A stretch of DNA of 64,000 nt from JAAFIP01 sp031367325 (GCA_031367325.1 JANLPQ010000084.1:1-64000); one strand, 5' to 3'. Positions 25,953 through 34,221 are shown, numbered from the stretch's first letter. Notes: generated from the sequence alone by a model not told the origin. Made by a program: numbers and translations.

Positions 25953-27455
25953 CTAAAAACGCGGCAGTTCAGCGTGCTTCAGCTGCCCACCACGCACCAG
26001 CATCTTGCCGTACTCAGCGCAGCGCTGCAGCGTGGGAATAACTTTGCCAGGGTTAAGCAAGCCGTGCGTATCAAAAGCGCGCTTGACACCAAACATCTGC
26101 TCGTTCTCCTGGCCAGAAAACTGCACGCACATGCTGCTGATTTTCTCAATCCCCACACCATGTTCACCCGTCACCGTGCCGCCCATGGCCACGCTGGTCT
26201 CTAAAATATCGGCACCAAATAATTCGCAGCGGTGCAGCTGGTCTGCATCATTAGCGTCAAACATAATCAGCGGGTGCAAATTACCATCGCCTGCATGAAA
26301 CACGTTAGCACAGCGCAGCTGGTACTTCTTTTCCATCTCCGCTATCGCCAGCAAAATATCGGCCAGGCGCTTGCGCGGAATGGTGCTGTCCATGCACATA
26401 TAGTCGGGGCTGATGCGGCCGCTGGCCGGAAAGGCGTTTTTGCGGCCGCTCCAAAACTTCAAGCGCTCCGCTTCGCTTTGGCTCACCGCAATGGCGGTCG
26501 CGCCGCAGCGGGTCAGCACGGCGCTCATGCGGCCAATTTCTTCTTCCACTTCTTCGGGTGTGCCGTCAGACTCGCACAGCAAGATGGCAGCTGCTGTCAG
26601 GTCGTAGCCCGCATGCACAAAATCCTCTACCGCTGCGGTCATCGGCTTGTCCATCATCTCCAGCCCCGCCGGGATAATACCTTCGGCAATCACCTGGGCT
26701 ACCGCGTCACCGGCTTTGCGAATGTCGTCAAAGCTGGCCATAATGCAGCGCGCCAGCTGCGGTTTGGGCACCAGCTTGACGGTGACTTCGGTGGTGATGG
26801 CCAGCATGCCTTCACTGCCAATCACTACGCTCAGCAAGTCCAGCCCCGGCGCGTCCAGCGCGTCGCCGCCAAACTCCACCACCTCACCCTCGATGGTGAA
26901 GCCTTTGACTTTGAACACATTGTGCAGGGTCAGGCCGTATTTCAGGCAGTGCACGCCGCCCGAATTTTCGGCCACATTACCGCCAATCGTGCAGGCAATC
27001 TGGCTACTGGGGTCGGGTGCGTAGTACAGGCCATAGGGCGCTGCAGCCTCGCTGATGGCCAAGTTGCGCACGCCGCACTGCACTACAGCGGTGCGGCTGA
27101 ATTTGTCGATTTTCAAGATCTTGTTGAACTTGGCCAGCGATAAAGTAATACCCAGTTTGTGCGGCATAGCCCCACCCGACAGGCCCGTGCCTGCGCCGCG
27201 CGCCACCACAGGTACGTGTAGGCGGTGGCATAGCTTGAGTACACCGGCTACTTGCGCCTCGGTCTCAGGCAGCACCACGCACATGGGGCGCTGGCGGTAG
27301 GCGGTGAGGCCATCGCACTCATAAGGTACGGTGTCTTCAGCGTGCCACAAAATAGCATGTTTTGGCAGCAGGGCCTGCAGCGCAGGCAGCAGGGTGGCCA
27401 TGCGCTGCACTTTGTCTAGCGCAGCAGATTCTTGGGGGGTGACTAAAGCGTTCAT
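25953..27455 (-). CDS. FAD-linked oxidase, glycolate oxidase GlcD type
   Basis: 500 residues from ATG at 27453-27455. The PCMH-type FAD-binding domain includes VVPVVARGAGTGLSGGAMPH-like RGAGTGLSGGA, PDPSSQIACTIGGNVAENSG and GSEGMLAITTEVTVKL; the C-terminal FAD-oxidase domain has HAGDGNLHPLIMFD and GEHGVGIEK. These are typical of GlcD and related D-2-hydroxyacid dehydrogenases. No glcE or glcF gene follows in the window, so a single-subunit D-lactate or D-2-hydroxyacid dehydrogenase is possible. An upstream ATG at 27482 adds nine residues. Confidence 0.9.
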   Translation of the reverse strand: MNALVTPQESAALDKVQRMATLLPALQALLPKHAILWHAEDTVPYECDGLTAYRQRPMCVVLPETEAQVAGVLKLCHRLHVPVVARGAGTGLSGGAMPHKLGITLSLAKFNKILKIDKFSRTAVVQCGVRNLAISEAAAPYGLYYAPDPSSQIACTIGGNVAENSGGVHCLKYGLTLHNVFKVKGFTIEGEVVEFGGDALDAPGLDLLSVVIGSEGMLAITTEVTVKLVPKPQLARCIMASFDDIRKAGDAVAQVIAEGIIPAGLEMMDKPMTAAVEDFVHAGYDLTAAAILLCESDGTPEEVEEEIGRMSAVLTRCGATAIAVSQSEAERLKFWSGRKNAFPASGRISPDYMCMDSTIPRKRLADILLAIAEMEKKYQLRCANVFHAGDGNLHPLIMFDANDADQLHRCELFGADILETSVAMGGTVTGEHGVGIEKISSMCVQFSGQENEQMFGVKRAFDTHGLLNPGKVIPTLQRCAEYGKMLVRGGQLKHAELPRF

Positions 27456-27571
27456 AAAGCAACTGTAGCGCTTTTGCCCCATTCTGGCGTGAAAGTCCTT
27501 GCAGTTGGACGTGAAATCGGCTCACGCCACGCTGGACGATGCCGCCAACCCAAATCGCCCTCAAATGAGCC

Positions 27572-28162
27572 CTAGGTTGGCATCAATTTGTCGATTTCTT
27601 GCTGCATGGCCTGGGTTAACTGCGCGTACAGCTTGAGCTTGTCTGCCGTATCACGCAGGCGCTCGGCTATACGCAGGCTCACCGCCATCATCAGTTTGCC
27701 GCCAATCGCGGGTTCGGCCGTCATCAGGTCTTCTAACGCCTGCCGCGTAAGGATGGCGCAGCGTACGTCGGTGGTGGCGGTGCAGGTGGCAGAGCGCGGC
27801 TCGCCGTCAACCAAGCCCATCTCTCCAATCAGGCTGCCTGCGCCCAGCACGTTGACTGTGACGGGCGATATACGACTTACGGTGATGCTTTCTACTGTCA
27901 CCTCGCCGTCTAACACCAGCATCATGTAGCCCGTGTCGCGCACATCACCTTCTTTGATAAACGCCGTGCCCTCGGCAATACGTTTAGGCTGCATGTAACT
28001 AACTACCACCTTAGCCTCGGCGGCGCTGAGCTGCATCAAAGCAGTCGGCGCGGTAAGCAGCGTGGCAGCCAGCTCGGCGCTGTCGGACCCTTCCAGCGCA
28101 CGCAAGCGGCGGCTTGGAGAGAGGGCTTGGTCAGGCTTTTTGCCAAAGATTTTGTCGAGCAT
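27572..28162 (-). CDS. Stand-alone cyclic nucleotide-binding domain protein
   Basis: 196 residues with a single cNMP-binding fold (EGTAFIKEGDVRDTGYMMLV, GSLIGEMGLVDGEPRSATCT, where the phosphate-binding cassette is GEMGLVDGEPRSAT). After the domain is a helical tail (ERLRDTADKLKLYAQLTQAM) but no helix-turn-helix, so it is not a Crp/Fnr DNA-binding regulator. It may act by protein contact. The gap to metH is 188 bp and includes the SAH riboswitch. Confidence 0.85.
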   Translation of the reverse strand: MLDKIFGKKPDQALSPSRRLRALEGSDSAELAATLLTAPTALMQLSAAEAKVVVSYMQPKRIAEGTAFIKEGDVRDTGYMMLVLDGEVTVESITVSRISPVTVNVLGAGSLIGEMGLVDGEPRSATCTATTDVRCAILTRQALEDLMTAEPAIGGKLMMAVSLRIAERLRDTADKLKLYAQLTQAMQQEIDKLMPT

Positions 28163-28207
28163 GGCTTGGATTTATTAAGGATTCTGTAGTGTGCCTTAAA
28201 ATAAGCA

Positions 28208-28316
28208 TACTTCAAGGAGCGTTGCAGCAATAGCTAGTAGCACTGGTCAGCCTTACTAAGCTGCATCTAGTGTGCGCTTTTGCCAGGCTTGAAGTGAAAA
28301 TGCAACGACGCTCACC
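28208..28316 (+). promoter_or_regulatory. SAH riboswitch (metH leader)
   Basis: The leader matches the S-adenosylhomocysteine riboswitch: P1 arms CTTCAA (28210-28215) and TTGAAG; conserved AGGAGCGTTGCA; CCAGGCTTG (28283-28291); and TGCAACGACGCTCACC, whose first 13 bases pair with GAGCGTTGCA (28217-28226) as the pseudoknot. The 3' CGCTCACC (28309-28316) can alternatively pair with GGTGAGCG (28342-28349), which contains the metH ribosome-binding site directly before the ATG. SAH binding would therefore free the site and turn metH on, as known for this class. Confidence 0.9.
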
Positions 28317-28350
28317 CGAAGGGAATACTAATTTCTAAACAGGTGAGCGT

Positions 28351-31143
28351 ATGACAATCCCCCAAAACCAAGTCCCCCCCATGAAGCTGTCAGGCCTAGA
28401 GCCTGTAGCCATCGGCCAAGGCACGCTATTTGTCAATATTGGTGAGCGTACCAACGTCACAGGCTCTAAAGCTTTTGCCCGTATGGTGCTGAACGGCGAA
28501 TACGAGGCCGCTTTGGCTGTGGCCCGCCAGCAGGTAGAAAATGGCGCGCAAATTATCGACATCAATATGGACGAGGCCATGCTGGACAGCAAGGCCGCCA
28601 TGGTGCGCTTTTTAAACCTGATCGCGTCCGAGCCGGACATCAGCCGCGTGCCCATCATGATTGACAGCTCTAAGTGGGACGTGATTGAGGCGGGCCTGCG
28701 CTGCGTGCAAGGCAAAGGCATTGTCAACTCGATCAGCATGAAAGAAGGCTTAGAGCCGTTTAAACACCAAGCCAAATTGCTGCGCCGTTACGGCGCAGCA
28801 GCGGTGGTAATGGCGTTTGACGAAAAAGGCCAGGCTGATACCTACGAACGCAAAATCGAAATTTGCGCCCGCGCTTATAAAGTGCTGGTGGAGGAAATAG
28901 GCTTCCCACCCGAAGACATTATTTTCGACCCCAATATCTTCGCCATTGCCACCGGCATTGAAGAACACAACAACTACGCGGTAGACTTTATCAATGCTAC
29001 GCGTTGGATTAAAAAGAATCTGCCCGGTGCCAAAGTAAGCGGCGGCGTGAGCAACGTGAGCTTTAGCTTTCGTGGCAACGACCCTGTGCGCGAGGCCATT
29101 CACACCGTGTTTTTGTACCACGCTATTCAAGCGGGCATGGACATGGGCATCGTCAACGCCGGCATGATGGGTGTGTACAGCGAGCTAGAGCCTACGCTGC
29201 GCGAGCGCGTAGAAGACGTGGTGCTGAACCGCCGCCCCGATGCGGGCGAGCGCCTAATTGAAGTGGCCGAAGGTGCCAAAGGCGCGGCTAAAGATGACAG
29301 CAAAAAGAACGAATGGCGCGCTCTACCGGTCAATGAACGATTGTCGCACGCGCTGGTGCGCGGCATCACCGACTATATTGTCGAAGATACCGAAGAGGTG
29401 TACCAAATCATTCTAGCCAAAGGCGGTCGCCCGCTGCATGTGATTGAAGGTCCACTGATGGACGGCATGAACATCGTGGGTGATTTGTTTGGCCAAGGCA
29501 AAATGTTTTTACCGCAGGTGGTCAAATCTGCCCGTGTGATGAAGCAGGCTGTAGCCCACCTGGTGCCCTATATTGAAGAAGAAAAAAAGCAGCAAGCCGC
29601 TGCGGGGATGGACGTGAAAGCCAAAGGCAAAATTGTGATTGCCACCGTTAAAGGCGATGTGCACGACATTGGCAAAAACATTGTTACCGTGGTGTTGCAA
29701 TGCAATAACTTTGAAGTCGTCAACATGGGCGTGATGGTGCCCTGCCACGAAATTTTGGCACGCGCCAAGGTAGAGGGCGCTGACATTATTGGCCTGTCGG
29801 GTTTGATCACACCCAGCCTAGAAGAAATGCAGTACGTGGCCGCTGAGATGCAAAAAGACGATCATTTCCGCATCCGCAAAATCCCGCTGCTGATTGGCGG
29901 CGCCACCACCAGCCGCGTGCATACCGCCGTCAAAATTGCGCCGCACTACGAAGGCCCTGTGGTGTACGTGCCCGATGCGTCACGTAGCGTGAGCGTAGCG
30001 CAAGGCCTGCTGTCAGACCAAGCTGCCAAATACATCGACGACGTGAACGCCGACTACGCCAAAGTGCGCGAGCAGCATGCCAATAAAAAGCAAGTGCCCA
30101 TGTGGTCGCTGGCCAAATCGCGTGCCAACAAAACGCCTATCGACTGGGCTGGCTACACACCACCCGTGCCCAAATTTATTGGCCGCCGCGTGTTCAAGAA
30201 TTTTGACTTGACCGAGCTGGCCAAGTACATTGACTGGGGACCGTTCTTTCAAACTTGGGATTTGGCTGGACCCTTCCCCGCGATTTTGAAAGACGAGGTA
30301 GTGGGCACCGAGGCCGTGCGCGTGTTTGCCGACGGCAAGCGCATGTTGCAACGGTTGATCGAAGGCCGTTGGCTGACGGCTAATGGCGTGCTGGCCTTTT
30401 ACCCGGCTAACACCGTGAACAACGACGACATTGAAATCTACACCGACGAGACCCGCAGCACAGTGGCCATGACGTGGTACGGCATGCGCCAGCAAACCGA
30501 AAAGCAGATGATTGACGGCGTGATGCGCCCCAGCCGCTGCCTGGCAGACTTTATTGCACCCAAGGTAGATACTATTAAAACCATAGCTGCTCGAGCAGGT
30601 TCTACGGCCTTAAATACCGATAATGCCCTTCAAAAACAAGATTACATCGGCCTGTTTGCAGTAACCGCAGGCATTGGCGTAGACAAAAAAGAAAAATACT
30701 TTACCGACGACCTGGACGACTACAGCGCCATCATGCTCAAGGCGTTGGCTGACAGGCTGGCCGAAGCCTTTGCCGAGGCTTTGCACGCCCGCGCACGGCA
30801 AGATTTGTGGGGCTACGCCGCAAACGAGGGCTTGTCTAACGACGACATGATTGCCGAAAAATACCAAGGCATTCGCCCCGCACCGGGCTACCCCGCCTGC
30901 CCAGACCACAGCTGCAAGGCCGCCATGTTTGACTTGCTCCAATGCAAAGACATCGGTATGGGTATCACCGAGTCGATGGCCATGACCCCTGCGGCCAGCG
31001 TCAGCGGTTTTTACCTAAGCCATCCGGATGCGGCGTACTTTAACGTCGGCAAAATTGGCGAAGACCAGCTGCAAGACATGGCCCAGCGGCGCGGCGAAAC
31101 TGAGGCACTGATGGCGCGGATTTTGGCACCTAACTTGGCCTAA
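28351..31143 (+). CDS. metH: Methionine synthase, B12-dependent (pterin/B12/activation part)
   Basis: 930 residues. It begins at the pterin-binding domain (NIGERTNVTGSKAFARM), followed by the cap and B12 domain with the lower-ligand motif DVHDIG (His438), GLSGLITPSLEEMQYVA and the C-terminal activation domain. The N-terminal homocysteine-binding domain of E. coli MetH is absent, as in the split MetH of Burkholderiales; the partner is not in this window. In the activation domain a REP-like unit adds about 22 residues (TIKTIAARAGSTALNTDNAL) between DFIAPKV and QDYIGLFAVTAG. Expression is under the SAH riboswitch. Confidence 0.96.
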   Translation: MTIPQNQVPPMKLSGLEPVAIGQGTLFVNIGERTNVTGSKAFARMVLNGEYEAALAVARQQVENGAQIIDINMDEAMLDSKAAMVRFLNLIASEPDISRVPIMIDSSKWDVIEAGLRCVQGKGIVNSISMKEGLEPFKHQAKLLRRYGAAAVVMAFDEKGQADTYERKIEICARAYKVLVEEIGFPPEDIIFDPNIFAIATGIEEHNNYAVDFINATRWIKKNLPGAKVSGGVSNVSFSFRGNDPVREAIHTVFLYHAIQAGMDMGIVNAGMMGVYSELEPTLRERVEDVVLNRRPDAGERLIEVAEGAKGAAKDDSKKNEWRALPVNERLSHALVRGITDYIVEDTEEVYQIILAKGGRPLHVIEGPLMDGMNIVGDLFGQGKMFLPQVVKSARVMKQAVAHLVPYIEEEKKQQAAAGMDVKAKGKIVIATVKGDVHDIGKNIVTVVLQCNNFEVVNMGVMVPCHEILARAKVEGADIIGLSGLITPSLEEMQYVAAEMQKDDHFRIRKIPLLIGGATTSRVHTAVKIAPHYEGPVVYVPDASRSVSVAQGLLSDQAAKYIDDVNADYAKVREQHANKKQVPMWSLAKSRANKTPIDWAGYTPPVPKFIGRRVFKNFDLTELAKYIDWGPFFQTWDLAGPFPAILKDEVVGTEAVRVFADGKRMLQRLIEGRWLTANGVLAFYPANTVNNDDIEIYTDETRSTVAMTWYGMRQQTEKQMIDGVMRPSRCLADFIAPKVDTIKTIAARAGSTALNTDNALQKQDYIGLFAVTAGIGVDKKEKYFTDDLDDYSAIMLKALADRLAEAFAEALHARARQDLWGYAANEGLSNDDMIAEKYQGIRPAPGYPACPDHSCKAAMFDLLQCKDIGMGITESMAMTPAASVSGFYLSHPDAAYFNVGKIGEDQLQDMAQRRGETEALMARILAPNLA
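30571..30640 (+). repeat. REP-like unit inside metH (copy 8)
   Basis: ACTATTAAAACCATAGCTGC, TCGAGCAGGTTCTACGGCCT and TAAATACC follow the REP-like consensus and stay in frame in metH; the reading frame through the unit differs from that used in fmt. Confidence 0.8.
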
Positions 31144-31221
31144 ACCGTCGACGTTGCCCGAAGGCATAATACGCGGCTTGTTCTCCTAAAGCGGCCTTAC
31201 GGGCTGCCGTGCAAAACCGCT

Positions 31222-32421
31222 ATGTCTACGACCGAAATTTACCTGATCGCTATGGCGATCATCTTCACCCTGCCGTATCTAATCTGGCGGGTAGGTAGGA
31301 CTGAATATTACGCACCCTTGGTGGTCGTGCAGATCATTGCGGGCGTGCTGCTAGGCCCTGGCATTTTGGGCAAGATATACCCAGACTATTACACCTTTGT
31401 ATTTAACCCTTCGGTCATCACCGCATTGAACGGCGTGGCGTGGTGGGGCGTGATGATTTTTGTGTGGATTGCAGGGATTGAGCTAGACCTGAAAAAAGCG
31501 TGGGAGCATAAACGCGAAAGCGGCATCACAGCTGGTTTGGCGCTGGGCGTGCCGCTAGTTTTTGGCAGCGTAGTGGCTATCGGCATGCTAAATTTTGCAG
31601 GCTGGATCGGCCCGAGGGCTACGCAATGGCAGTTTGTACTGGGCGTAGGCATGGCCTGCGCTGTCACAGCGCTGCCGATTTTGATTTTGCTGATGGAAAA
31701 ACTGGCCATCTTGCGCCAGCCTATTGGCCAGCGTATTTTGCGCTACGCCAGCATCGACGACATCGCTATTTGGGGCGTGCTGGCCCTGATTTTGATGGAC
31801 TGGGAGCGTGTAGGTAAGCAGGTAGCGTTCTTGGCCGCGTTTGCGGTGTGCAGCTATTTGCTGCGCAAGTTAATGCGCTGGTTGCCCGAGAAAGACCGTT
31901 GGTATGTGGGCCTAGTTTGGCTGATTGTGTGCAGCTTGGGCGCTGACTGGTCGGGCCTGCATTTTATGGTGGGCGCATTCATTGCAGGCGCGGTTCTGGA
32001 CAGCGACTGGTTTAACCAAGAGCATATGGACATGCTGCGCCACAACGTGCTGTTGGTGCTGATGCCGGTGTTCTTTTTAAGCACTGGCTTGCGTACCAAC
32101 TGGACGCTGGGCGGGCAGGCCGTGTTTATTGCTGCAGCGGTTTTGCTGGTGGCCTCGGTGTCGGGTAAATTGATTGGTGTGCATATGGCCGGCAAGCTGC
32201 TGAAATGGGCACCGGGTGAGGCGTCGATCATTGGGTGGCTGCTGCAAACCAAGGCCTTGATCATGATTATTTTTGTCAATATCTTGCTGGACAAAGCCAT
32301 TATTACCAGCGAGACTTTTACGGCTTTGTTGTTGATGGCGATTGCCAGCACTATGCTGACAGTGCCGGTGGTGTCGCCTAAGTTGGTGCGGATGAAAGAG
32401 ATTATTTTTCGGTCTAAGTGA
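31222..32421 (+). CDS. Cation:proton antiporter (CPA2-like)
   Basis: 399 residues with about twelve hydrophobic segments. The Na+/H+ exchanger domain pattern is visible: GVLLGPGILGKIYP, IFVWIAGIELDLKKAW, ACAVTALPILILLMEKL, and ASIDDIAIWGVLALIL, where the paired Asp residues match the ion-binding site of this superfamily. It lacks the KTN nucleotide-binding domain of KefB/KefC. It lies between metH and metX, but no functional link is evident. Confidence 0.88.
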   Translation: MSTTEIYLIAMAIIFTLPYLIWRVGRTEYYAPLVVVQIIAGVLLGPGILGKIYPDYYTFVFNPSVITALNGVAWWGVMIFVWIAGIELDLKKAWEHKRESGITAGLALGVPLVFGSVVAIGMLNFAGWIGPRATQWQFVLGVGMACAVTALPILILLMEKLAILRQPIGQRILRYASIDDIAIWGVLALILMDWERVGKQVAFLAAFAVCSYLLRKLMRWLPEKDRWYVGLVWLIVCSLGADWSGLHFMVGAFIAGAVLDSDWFNQEHMDMLRHNVLLVLMPVFFLSTGLRTNWTLGGQAVFIAAAVLLVASVSGKLIGVHMAGKLLKWAPGEASIIGWLLQTKALIMIIFVNILLDKAIITSETFTALLLMAIASTMLTVPVVSPKLVRMKEIIFRSK

Positions 32422-32487
32422 GGTAGCTCTTGTTTGCCGGTGGTGGGTCTTTGGTTGGTGGGTTTCGGGCCTAGTCACGTATGCCCG

Positions 32488-32788
32488 TGTGCTTGGCTTG
32501 GACGGCTACGCGGCTGTCCTCCGTGGCGGCCTAGGGCCGCCTACTCCCCCTTTATGCCGCTTCGCCGTCCAAGCCAAGCACAAGGACAGCGAAAATGGTA
32601 GGTCTGCGGCGGTGGATCGCCAGCCACTTCACAAGAATTGGTCAGCGGTGTTAAGTTGCGGTATGTGCATTCGCCACGCATGCAAAAGCAGGCCGGTGGT
32701 GTACTCAGCGTAGCGGCATAAAGGGGGAGTAGGCGGCCATAAGCCGCCACGGAGGACAGCCGCGAAGCTGAGTACGCCGCCGGCCTGC
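32488..32788. repeat. Paired covarying hairpin element, locus 4
   Basis: Hairpin 1 arms 32488-32506 and 32564-32582 are a perfect 19-bp match, TGTGCTTGGCTTGGACGGC and its complement, unlike the arms at loci 1-3. Hairpin 2 arms 32688-32709 and 32767-32788 pair over 20 of 22, with two T-G wobbles. The cores are the same and again inverted. It is the only one of the four loci that lies between co-directional genes, and it is followed by degenerate tandem tails (GTACAAAACTGAGTGCACC, CGTACAAAGCTGGAGTACAC) to 32870. Confidence 0.85.
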
Positions 32789-32873
32789 TTACGTACAAAA
32801 CTGAGTGCACCGCAGACTCGCACCCGTACAAAGCTGGAGTACACCACCGCCCTACCACCGTACAAAACCAATC

Positions 32874-32902
32874 GTGCCACCGACAAATTTATCCCCTATA
32901 CT
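32874..32902 (+). promoter_or_regulatory. Putative metX promoter
   Basis: TATACT at 32897-32902 would start transcription a few bases before the SAM-II aptamer. The -35 region (about 32874, GTGCCA) is weak, so this is tentative. Confidence 0.35.
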
Positions 32903-32907
32903 GTCAT

Positions 32908-32957
32908 CTGCGCCGATTTGCACCAGCTTGCGGGCGCGTTATAAGTTCCGCTAAAGA
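32908..32957 (+). promoter_or_regulatory. SAM-II riboswitch (metX leader)
   Basis: CTGCGCCGATTTGCACC, TTGCGGGCGCGTTATAA and GCTAAAG follow the SAM-II (metA motif) layout: P1 GCGC/GCGC, the GATTT loop, ACC, TTGC and the 3' GCTAAA strand of the pseudoknot. SAM-II is known mainly from alphaproteobacterial met genes, including metA, metX and metC. The transcript continues into a terminator/antiterminator, so SAM would shut off metX. Confidence 0.85.
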
Positions 32958-32960
32958 CGC

Positions 32961-32997
32961 AAACCCAGTGTCCGTTTTTAGCGTGCTGGGTTTTTTT
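32961..32997 (+). terminator. Intrinsic terminator of the metX attenuator
   Basis: AAACCCAG (32961-32968) pairs with CTGGGTTT (32986-32993), followed by a run of seven T. CGCTAAAGACG (32949-32959) can pair instead with CGTTTTTAGCG (32973-32983) over 10 of 11 bases, enclosing the first terminator arm in its loop. SAM binding locks GCTAAA in the pseudoknot and leaves the terminator free. Confidence 0.8.
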
Positions 32998-33006
32998 GTT
33001 TGTGCC

Positions 33007-34221
33007 ATGACCTTGATCGCTACGCCACAGTTTATGCAGTTTGATGCGCCTTTGCCTTTGCAAAGCGGTGCGTCGATTCGTGCGTACACGCTGGCGTATG
33101 AGACCTATGGCACGCTGAACGCCGCCAAGTCCAATGCAGTGCTGGTGTGCCACGCGCTGAACGCGTCGCACCATGTGGCCGGAGTGTACGAGGGGCAAGA
33201 TAAGTCCGAAGGTTGGTGGGACAACATGATTGGCCCTGGCAAACCGCTAGACACCGACCAATTTTTTGTTATTGGTGTCAACAACCTCGGCTCGTGCTTC
33301 GGTTCCACAGGACCCATGCATACCCACCCTGATACCGGCGTGATTTATGGTGCAGATTTTCCGGTTGTCACTGTAGAAGATTGGGTAGATGCCCAAGCGC
33401 GTCTGTTGGATGCGCTGGGCATCCAAACGCTAGCCGCCGTGATGGGCGGTAGCTTAGGCGGCATGCAGGCGCTAAGCTGGACGCTGCGCTACCCCAGCCG
33501 TGTGCGCCATTGCATTGGCGTGGCCACTGCCCCCAACCTGACGGCAGAAAACATTGCCTTTAACGAAGTAGCCCGCCGCGCCATCGCCACTGACCCTGAC
33601 TTTTATGGCGGCAACTTCTACCAACATAACACCATCCCCAAACGCGGCTTGCGCATCGCGCGCATGGTGGGACACATCACGTACTTGAGCGACGACGTGA
33701 TGAACGAAAAATTCGGACGGCAATTAAAAGCCCCCACGCTCCCTGCTACGCATGGTGCGCTGCCCCCCGAGGGGGCTCTCGCGTCTAGGGACGGCCCGTC
33801 GACGCTCGGCACGATAGTAAAAAACTACAAGTACACCACCCAAGATGTGGAATTTCAAATTGAAAGCTACTTGCGCTACCAAGGCGACAAGTTTGCGGAG
33901 TACTTTGATGCGAACACCTATTTGCTAATTACCCGCGCCTTAGATTACTTTGACCCGGCCAAAGCTTTCGGTGGTAATTTAACCCAAGCGTTGGCTAACG
34001 CTACGGCCAAGTTTCTCATCATCAGTTTTACTACCGACTGGCGCTTCTCCCCTGCGCGCAGCCGCGAGATAGTGAAGGCGCTGCTGGATAACAAGCACCC
34101 TGTCAGCTACGCCGAGATTGACGCGCCCCATGGACACGATGCCTTTTTGCTTGACGATAAACGCTACATGAATGCGGTACGCACCTATTTTGCTAACGTG
34201 GCTCAGGAGATTGCCGGATGA
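33007..34221 (+). CDS. metX: Homoserine O-acyltransferase MetX
   Basis: An alpha/beta hydrolase-fold enzyme that acylates homoserine, the first dedicated step of methionine synthesis. Nucleophile Ser149 is in MGGSLGGMQALSW; Asp and His are in the TTDWRFSP and DAPHGHDAFL segments. I use ATG 33007 (404 residues) because an upstream GTG at 32968 falls inside the terminator hairpin and MTLIATPQ fits the family. The protein is longer than relatives because a palindromic element (33729-33810) adds about 27 residues between KFGRQLK and GTIVKNYKYTTQDVEFQIES. It overlaps metW by 4 bp. Confidence 0.95.
   Translation: MTLIATPQFMQFDAPLPLQSGASIRAYTLAYETYGTLNAAKSNAVLVCHALNASHHVAGVYEGQDKSEGWWDNMIGPGKPLDTDQFFVIGVNNLGSCFGSTGPMHTHPDTGVIYGADFPVVTVEDWVDAQARLLDALGIQTLAAVMGGSLGGMQALSWTLRYPSRVRHCIGVATAPNLTAENIAFNEVARRAIATDPDFYGGNFYQHNTIPKRGLRIARMVGHITYLSDDVMNEKFGRQLKAPTLPATHGALPPEGALASRDGPSTLGTIVKNYKYTTQDVEFQIESYLRYQGDKFAEYFDANTYLLITRALDYFDPAKAFGGNLTQALANATAKFLIISFTTDWRFSPARSREIVKALLDNKHPVSYAEIDAPHGHDAFLLDDKRYMNAVRTYFANVAQEIAG
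33729..33810 (-). repeat. CCCCC/GGGGG palindromic element in metX
   Basis: AGCCCCCACGCTCCCTGCTA, CGCATGGTGCGCTGCCCCCC, GAGGGGGCTC then GGGACGGCCC is the opposite-orientation counterpart of the units in fmt and azlC. Encodes APTLPATHGALPPEGALASR in frame. Confidence 0.8.

Noticed and set aside
32968..33006. Upstream GTG start for metX
   Set aside because: It would place the start codon inside the terminator hairpin of the SAM-II attenuator, and MSVFSVLGFFVCA is not a MetX N-terminus.
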